Positions 53,501-62,500 of a DNA stretch of 64,000 nt are shown in pieces; the stretch's first letter is position 1; every line of letters begins with the position of its first letter. Source of the DNA: Eublepharis macularius. Taxonomy: Eukaryota > Chordata > Lepidosauria > Squamata > Eublepharidae. The position numbers and the translations under genes are program-made. The notes below the pieces were generated by a model. It ran no database searches. It was given only the letters and a program-made list of their open reading frames with translations, and was not told the DNA's origin. The stretch lies in NCBI RefSeq assembly GCF_028583425.1, contig NC_072800.1, positions 94,953,001-95,017,000 of the forward strand, given 5' to 3'.

Positions 53501-56500
53501 TTATTAAAGAAATCGGATTATTGTTTTGAATACCTGTGGCTTTGGAGCTGTGAGAAAAAGACACCATCGCGAGACCTGCTGTGGGAAGACGGGAGACAGG
53601 AAGTGCGTAACAACAATAGAGCGGCTGGAGAGAAGCGGCCCTTGCTGGAGGGCAGGAAGAAGGGAATCGCCATCTTTGAGAGGGGAAGGGTCGCGGCTTC
53701 AGCGGAAAAGGAAGTAGGCCATATTGGATTATAAAATCATAAAGAGACCATAGAGAAAAGACGCCCGACATTTTGGACCCTTTAAAATTAATTTATGCAA
53801 GAAGACCGGGACATTTGAAATAAAAAAGGTACTAAATTTAACGCCACGGAGCTAAGGAAGAGAGCGGATTCGTGGGAGCGAGCTAAAGCAAGCCCCACGA
53901 TGTCGAAGAAAGAGTGGCAATCGGCAATAGAAAACCTGGATAAAAAACTTTTGGAGGTGATTAAAGAATTTAAAGACATGAAATTGGAGCTGATCAAAGA
54001 GGTTAAACAGACAGTAAAATCGGAGCTGTCAGAAGTAAAATCGGAGCTGTCAGAAGTGAAGAAAGGTATGGAAACAATACAAAGTGAATTACAAGGGACG
54101 CAGCAGAGAGTTAAAACAGTAGAAGGAGCGATGGAGAACTTAGCAGATACGCAACAAACAGAGATGAGGTTGATGAGGGGAAGGATGGCGGTTGCGGAAA
54201 GTAGACATATGGAGAAGCAGCTCAGATTTCGCGGCCTGCCGGAAATGGAAGGAAAGACAGCGCAAGAGCAGATGACGGAGGTGTTAGCTGAATACCTGGG
54301 GAAGGAGGAGGAGGATGTTGTGGCTATCCTAGATGTGGCATATCGTGTGAACTCGAGAATTGCAACCCAGAGAAAAGTACCAAGAGACGTGATTGTACAA
54401 TTTACAACAAGAAATATGAAAGAGAAGATTGTGACTAAACAGTTTCAAGATCCATTGGAGATCGATGGCAAGACAATCATTATAATGAAGGAACTACCCA
54501 GATCAGTGTTACTAGATCGGAAAAAATATAAAGCGCTAATCCAGATGCTGAAGGACATGAAAGTCAGGTACAGATGGGAGCTCCCAGAGGGTTTGTCCTT
54601 CGAATTTGGAGGCGCCAAAAAGCGTATCAGATCTGAGCGGGAGATGGAGCGATTTATAAGGGACAATGAAAAAGACTTACCAACAAGATTATGAATATGG
54701 AGTGTAAAGCGTTATCTTGGAATGTAAATGGACTAAATTCACCGAATAAGAGAAAAAATATTTTTCACTGGCTACTAAAACAAAAATGTGATATTGTTTG
54801 TTTGCAAGAGACTCATATTCGAAAACAGGATGTAAAATATCTAAAACTGGGAAAATTGGGCAAAGACTTTGTAGCGGCCTCAAGTAAGAAAAAAAGAGGA
54901 GTGGTGTTGTATGTAAAAGAGGAGCTGCAACCAAAATTCATAATGAAAGATGTGGAAGCCAGATTTGTAGCAGTGGAATGTACTTGGAATTTAAAGAGAG
55001 TGTTGGTAGTCGGAATCTATGCACCCAACGGTGCAAAAGAGAGCTTCTTTGAGGATTTGAGGAAGCATTTAGATGATCTTTCATATGACCAGATAATTCT
55101 TGCTGGAGACTTCAATGGAGTGACAGATTTGGAACTGGATAAAAAGACTACAATGGCACAAAAGAAAAGAGGACTATTACCAAAGCTTTTTTTTGAGCTG
55201 ATTCAACAAGAGACTCTTGAAGATGTATGGAGGAGAGAGTATCCTAAAAGCAGACAGTTTACTTTTTATTCTGCAAGGCACTCCACATTATCAAGAATTG
55301 ACATGATCTGGGCCTCAAAAGATTTGGCGTTATGGACTAAAGATGTAGAAATAATGCCGATGGTAGGCTCAGATCACAACCCAATTATGTGGAAGCTGGG
55401 GAAAAGGAGGAAAAGGAAAGCATGGAGAATAAATGAGGATTTGTTACAGGAAAAAGAGAATATGGAAATATTGAGAAGAGAGACAAAGTTTTTCATACAA
55501 TATAACGTGAATAAAGAAGTACCAACTGATAAAGTTTGGGATGCTTATAAGGCGGTTATAAGGGGTATACTAATGGACTTAAATGGTAGAGCAAGAAAGA
55601 AGAAAGAGGAGAAGAGACAAGAGATTGAGGAGAAAATAAAAGCTAAGGAAATACAGTTAAAAAAGAGACCAGGGAAAAAGAAATTATACCAGGAAATTAA
55701 AATATTGCAAGAACAGCTAACAGCAATGAGTAATAAAGAATTGGAGTGGAATCTCAAAAGGCTGAATCAGAAAGCATTTGAGGGTGCAAATAAACCTGGG
55801 AAGTACCTGGCATGGCAACTGAAGAAGAGAAGGGAAAAGAAAACAATAAATAAAATTTGTGAAGATGATAAAACGTATTTGGAACAGAATACCATTAGTA
55901 GAGCCTTTTATAAATTCTACGCTAAACTGTATAATAAGAAAGAAGTAAATAAAGATTCAATAGCGTCATATCTGGAGAAAATGACACTTCCAGAAATCTC
56001 GGACGCTTGGAGAAATAAACTGAACAGTGAAGTAACGGATGAGGAAATAAGTAAGGCAATACAATCTGCAAATTTAGGAAAGGCGCCAGGGCCAGACGGA
56101 CTTACAGCTAAATTTTATAAGACTATGGCCAATGAGCTGGCACCATTCCTAAAGGAGGTGATCAATGGAGTTTTAAGGGATCAAAGGATTCCAGACACTT
56201 GGTCTGAAGCGAACATATCATTGATCCCAAAAGAGGGCCAAGACTTGACTAGTGTGAAAAATTACAGACCTATATCGTTACTCAACAATGATTATAAAAT
56301 CTTTGCGAAGATACTGGCGGAGAGACTGAAGGGGTGGCTTTCGGAAGTTATAGAGGAGGAGCAAGCAGGCTTTCTGCCAGACAGACAAATAAGAGATAAT
56401 TTAAGGACAATGATTGATGCTATTGAATATTATGATAAGCGTTGTGATAAAGAGGTTGGTTTCTTCTTTGTTGACGCTGAAAAGGCATTTGACAACTTAA

Positions 56501-59500
56501 ACTGGGACTTTATGTTTGCCACTATGGAAAAGCTACAATTAGGAGAAAGATTCATCAGAGCAATTAAGGAAATTTACAGAGACCAGACTGCAGCAATTGT
56601 GGTGAATGATGAATTGACCAAGAAATTGATTATAAGCAAAGGAACAAGACAAGGTTGCCCGTTGTCTCCACTGTTGTTCATTTTAGTATTGGAGATTCTG
56701 ATGATACAAATACGACAAGACGAGGAAATTCGAGGAATAAAAATAAAGGACTATTCATACAAGGTCAGAGCATTTGCGGATGACATAATGTTAATTGTAG
56801 AGGACCCACTGGAGAACATGCCAAAAGTGATAGATAAGATCAAGGAGTTTGGAGACTTGGCAGGTTTCTTCATTAACAAAAAGAAGTCAAAGATACTATG
56901 CAAAAACATGACTAAGCAGAAACAACAATTGTTAATGGAAACAACGGATTGTGAAGTAACAAGTAAGGTGAAATATTTGGGAATTGAACTGACTGCAAAG
57001 AATATAGATTTGTTCAAGAATAATTATGAAAAATTGTGGATTCAGATTGAGAGAGACTTGATTAAATGGAATAGGCTCAATCTGTCATGGTTGGGTAGGA
57101 TTGCAGCGGTTAAAATGAATGTGTTACCAAGAGTGATGTTTTTGCTACAGACAATACCAATCATCAGAGACTCTAAACAATTTGAAAAATGGCAGAGGAA
57201 AATATCAGATTTTGTATGGGCAGGCAAGAAGCCTCGAGTGAAAATGAAAGTTTTACAAGAGGCAAAGGAAAGAGGCAGAATGCAACTGCCCAACCTGAGA
57301 CTTTACCACGATGCAATCTGCCTAGTTTGGTTGAAAGAGTGGATGACATTAAAGAACAAGAAACTATTAGCCCTAGAGGGATATAAAAAAATATTTGGAT
57401 GGCATGCATACCTATGGCATGACAAAGTAAAGGTCAACTCAGTGTTCCTGCACCATTTTGTACGGAGAAGTCTATACACAATCTGGAAGAAGTACAGAAT
57501 TTATCTACAAGAAGGAACTCCTTGGTGGGTGGTTCCATATGAGGTGATAGACCCGAGAGCTGTTGATAACGAAAGACAATGTTTGACTTATAAAGAAATA
57601 ACTAAAATAGAAGCATCTAAACTTAGAATAAAGACGCAAGAGGAACTATCACCGAATTACGACTGGTTCCAGTATAGACAGATCAGAGATTTGTATAACT
57701 CGGACTCTGTAAAGGGAGGTATACGAATAGAGAATTCGGAACTAGAGCAGACCCTTCTTAAAGAGGACAAGAAAAGAATATCCAAGGTATACCAAGTACT
57801 GTTGAAATGGTATACTGAGGATGAGACAGTTAAAACACAAATGGTGAAATGGGCTATAAATTTTAACAAAGAGATAACAATGGAGGCATGGGAATACTTG
57901 TGGAAGACTACAATGAAGACAACGACATGTACAAATATTAAAGAGAATATCTATAAAATGATTTATCGTTGGTACATGACACCAAAGAAGATTGCGCTAG
58001 GGAATTTGAACACTTCTAATAAATGCTGGAAATGTAGGAAGCATGAGGGCTCCCTCTATCATATGTGGTGGTCGTGTGAGGTAGCTAGGCAGTACTGGGG
58101 GGAAATAATAAGAGAAATGAGTGAAATTTTACAATTTCAAATAAATAAGAACCCAGAACTCCTGCTACTAAACTTGGGAATGGAGGGAATTCCAGCCCAT
58201 CATAGGACGTTGATATTTTATATGACAGCAGCAGCTAGACTTTTGTATGCGCAAAAATGGAAAGTACAAGAAGTGCCAACTATTGAAGATTGGACCTACA
58301 AATTGCTGTACATGGCAGAAATGGACAAGATGACAAGAAAACTGAGAAATCTGGACTCAGGGCAGTTTAACACAGATTGGGAGAAGCTGAAACAATATCT
58401 GGAGAAGAAATGGGAGGTGGGAGGAAAACTGTGGCAGTTTGAGAACTACTGAAGTATAATAAAATGTAGAGGGGGGTGACTTTACCGGGGGGGGAAGAGA
58501 TAAATGTGAATTTATAAGCAGTTAGATTAACAGATTGATATATATATAGATATATATTGGTTAATAAATAGAATATTGATAGAAAATAATTAAGGATAAG
58601 GATTAAATATACGGATTGAGTAATCAACAATATTTTCTTTCTTTGATAAGATTTGTATAATGCACCAAACTGAATGTATAGACGAGTCAAATTGATTGAC
58701 TATGTGACGAGAGTTATATAGAATTACCATAAAAAGATAGAATGAGTAATACATAGAGAATAAGTCAAATTGTTTGATTTAAATGTGTAAGATTTTTATG
58801 GTTTATGATATATAGGTTTATGATATATAGAAATATTCAAAATTGGAAAATGGGATAAATTGTTTATCCAAGATGGAAACAAAGACTTACAGTTTGGGTA
58901 TACAATAAGAAAAGTAGTTAAGGATGTACTGCTTAGTATAATGGAGAATATGTATTTGTTTTAGATAGAGAAATTTAATAGAAGTAAGGGAAAAGGGACA
59001 AAGGGTTGGAAAACTGTTGGAAGTCAACAAAAGGGGGGGAAAGGGAGGGGGTTAGAAATGAAAAATTTGGGGAAAATTGAATGTAAATGTAAAAATAACG
59101 GATTCTAACCCAATAAAAAATTTTTCAAAAAAAAAAAACCAAAGGCTTTGCAGGGTGGCCCGGGCAAGTCAGCCAAATGAGTGTAGTGCCCCCATGAAGT
59201 CTGACCAAGAGCTGTCTCACCTTCATTTCTGGTACCCTTTCCCTTCCCCTCAGCTGCCAGTGTGGACATAAAAATGTTGAGCCCAATTCTGACCACGTGT
59301 ACTTGCAAATCTGCTGTCAACAGTAAATATACGTAGGCCTGCAATTCAAATCTGTTAATTACTGATGGTGAATTTTTGGGATTTTTACAGGAGTTACTCT
59401 TTGGGATCCTGAGACGTTGCAGAAACATGTCCATGTGAAAGCACAGCCCAAGACCGAGTTTCAAGTCCTGGCTTCTGACAACTACGACAACTTGGCCTCT

Positions 59501-62500
59501 GCTCTCCATCTCACGTTGCCACTTCGGGCTAGTCTGTTAGGGGGCCACATTGACTTGAATGGGTCTGCCAGATACCTGAAGGACATCAAGAAATCCAAAA
59601 ACCAGGTTCGAGTTGTCCTCCATGCCTCCATCACCACTCGGTTTGAGGAACTAACCATGACCCATTTAGGACCCCAGAATGTCACCTATCCAGGTGTCTT
59701 TGACCAGGGCGAGGCCACCCACATCATCACGGCTGTGCTGTATGGCGCTCAGGCTTTCTTTGTGTTTGACCGGGAAGTGGCGTCAGCTGAGAATAAGGAT
59801 GACATTGAGAGGGACCTGAAAGCCAGCCTCCAAAACTTTTGCAACAAAGTGGGGGGTGGAGACGGGACGGCCAACGGACCCAAGAAAGAAAAAACAAATG
59901 TGGAAAATTTCAAATGCACATTTTATGGGGACGTTACTCTTGAGAACAACCCAATTACTGACCCGGATGCTATGAAGATTTATACTGACCTCCCCAAGCT
60001 GTTGGGTGAAAAGGGAGAGAAGGCCGTTCCCGTCAAGGTCTGGCTGTACCCTCTGACAAGGCTGGACCAGAGGGCAGCTCCGCTGGTCCGGGGGATTTGC
60101 GCAGACCTCATCACAAGAGCTCAAAGTGCTGTCGAGCAGCTGAGCGATTGTGAAGCGCAGTGCCAAGACCTGCTGAGCACCAGCGATGCACATTTCCCTG
60201 TGTTGTGTGAGAAAGTCCGGCGTTTCCAGGACCTGTGCAGACGGTTCAGAGAGGCTTTCCAAGAGCAACTGGTGAAGCTCCTGCCCTCCATCCGAGGAGG
60301 TGAACAGGAGGAAGGGGCTCTGAGGGACCTTTTAACCTGGAAAGAGCAGTCGCCGTTCCATCCCAAATGGCTCTCTGAATTTTTGAACAAAAGGAGCGCA
60401 GAAGTGGATTGCGTGAAGCTGTTCTGCACTAGGCTAGAGGGTGTGGACATCGTCCCTTCGGAAAGTAAGCTCCAGGAAGTGTTGTTGGACCACCAGTTTA
60501 AGTTCCTTGTGTCCTTCACCTTCACATCCTTGCACGTGGAGGAGCCGTATTTCCTAGAACTGGAAGAATGGATTAGGAAAACCTCTGATCCTGCACCCGC
60601 CAGTTCAGGGTACGAGAAAGGAATTTCCAAGCAGTGGTTTGAGGAAGAAGCAGTGATTAGAAAAGCCCGAGAATATACGAAGTCATTCGTAGACTTTGCC
60701 AGTTCAAATAAACAACAGGGCAAGATCCGGTTTATCATCTCCTCTGTCCCAGATGTGGACAATCCTGGAATTTCCATTTACTTGTACAAAGAAGGACAGC
60801 TGATCAGCCGTGACTTTGAACCCCCATTCCAAACTCTTCCCCCTGTGGTTGGTGAAATCAGGCATGACAGTGTGCAGCTCCGGTTTGAGCCAGCAGTGGA
60901 TGGGAAAGCTCTGACATCGGGTTTTGTTGTGGAGTACAGGATCTTGGGGCAGGAGGGCTGGATGGAGCTGAGCACAACGGACAGAACAGAGACCTTTGTT
61001 GTGGGAAATTTACTCCCAAACACCAGTTACCAGTTTCGCTATGCCAGCCTGAACAAACCAAACCGTGGAGGGAGCAGAAGGAAGAGCCCAGTGGTGAAAA
61101 CTCTTCCCACCAGCCCACCGGGAAAGCCTCAAAATACAGTTGTAGCCTCTTCTGCCATCTGTGTTACCTGGAAGAGTCCCAGCGTCATTGGAGAGGGAGT
61201 GGGTATAAAGGAGTACAAGGTGAAGTATGCAGAGGAGTCCGTAGAGGGAAGCAAGAGCGGGGACAGCGGCTGGACAGTTGTGACCGTGGGAGAGAGCAGC
61301 AGGCGTTGCCGGGTGGCTGGACTGAGACCGGAGACTCCTTACAGGTTCCGCACGGTGGCTGTGTCCTCTGATGGGAGGGAGAGTGCCCCCAGCGAGGAGG
61401 CTGTAATTGCAACCCTGAGCAAGGAAGAAAATGTCAGCAAACGTTCAAATTCTATCCAGATCCAGTCTCCACTTCCAAGGACCCCCCGTCCAGGTAAGAT
61501 GGTCCTCTTTTGGCTTCTGGATGCTCAGAACTGGCACAAGTAAAGAACATTGACCATGAATCTCTGCCCTTCCCTACCAAAGCTGCTGTAGCATAATGGT
61601 TAAGTGGCTGGGCTCCAAGCCAGCACTCTGCTGGTTCGAATCCCTCCACTACCCCTTGGGTCGGCCTCTCCTCTTGGCCCAGCTCCCCAGCTGTATCGTG
61701 GGGGTAATGATAATACTGACTTTGTTCACTGCTCTGAGTGTGGCTCTAGTCTGTCCAAAAGAGCAGTACATAAGGGCACTGTTGTTGATGTTGTTGTTAT
61801 CACCACCACCACACAGCTGTAGAGACACTGGCCAGTTACACAGGCCAAAGTTCCCAGTCCACTCTGGCAGAGGCAAAGTCACCACAGAGGGCTCACAAAG
61901 GACCATGTATTGCAGCTTGGAGCTCAGAGGGCAGAGCAGCCGCTCATAATGCAATTATTTCAGTTGTGGGAGGCATGTCGTTTGTATAATTCAACATGTT
62001 GTAGGAATGCTACAGGAGATCTCCACAGGGTAACAAAGCTGAACTTCAGCCTTCTTTCAAGTGCTCCTTCACATCACTTCTCTGTAGACACTGGAGTTTC
62101 TCCAGTGCGTCCTGGGAATCCAGTGAGTGAGAATCCAGTGCGTCCTGGGAATGCCTCCGAGCAGGGGAAGGGCTGCTCTCCATCCCACTGGAAAGGTCTC
62201 CCAGGCTGTTGCAGTTGCTTCTCCATCTCCTTCAACCAGGGCTACTGAGAGAGGGGGACTGTGGGGACAAAATCCCTAGGACAGAGTCAGCTTGAGGGCC
62301 CCGAGCAAAGGCTCTCTGGCAGCTGATGTGGCGCAGTTTAGCTTCCCTGGATTACCTCTGCCCTTTTGGTGCCATGATCACACACACACACACCCCGCAA
62401 GTGAGAGACAGGTGCTGAGGACTGGCTCAGTTTCCCCTGCCGGCTCCTGTCCTGCCCCTGTGCTGGCCACCAAGCCAGCCTTGCACATGGGGCTGTGCTT

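Larger units (their letters stand above)
52985..59138 (+). mobile_element. Full-length L1 LINE with both ORFs open and a 17-bp target duplication
   Basis: About 6.15 kb: a CpG-rich 5' UTR of about 915 bp, ORF1, ORF2, a 3' UTR with a G-rich purine tract (59025-59051), AATAAAAAATTTTTC near the end (AATAAA at 59112) and an A-tail at 59127-59138. CCAAAGGCTTTGCAGGG stands on both sides (52968-52984 and 59139-59155) without a mismatch. Full length, perfect duplication and two open frames point to a very recent insertion that could still be mobile. It lies in sense direction in intron 1 of the SNTX-like gene. Confidence 0.95.

Noticed and set aside
47388-61493. SNTX-like gene as a venom toxin
   Set aside because: The family occurs in many vertebrates without venom, and here it lies in an immune GTPase cluster. 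Nothing indicates a secreted toxin, and no signal peptide is seen.
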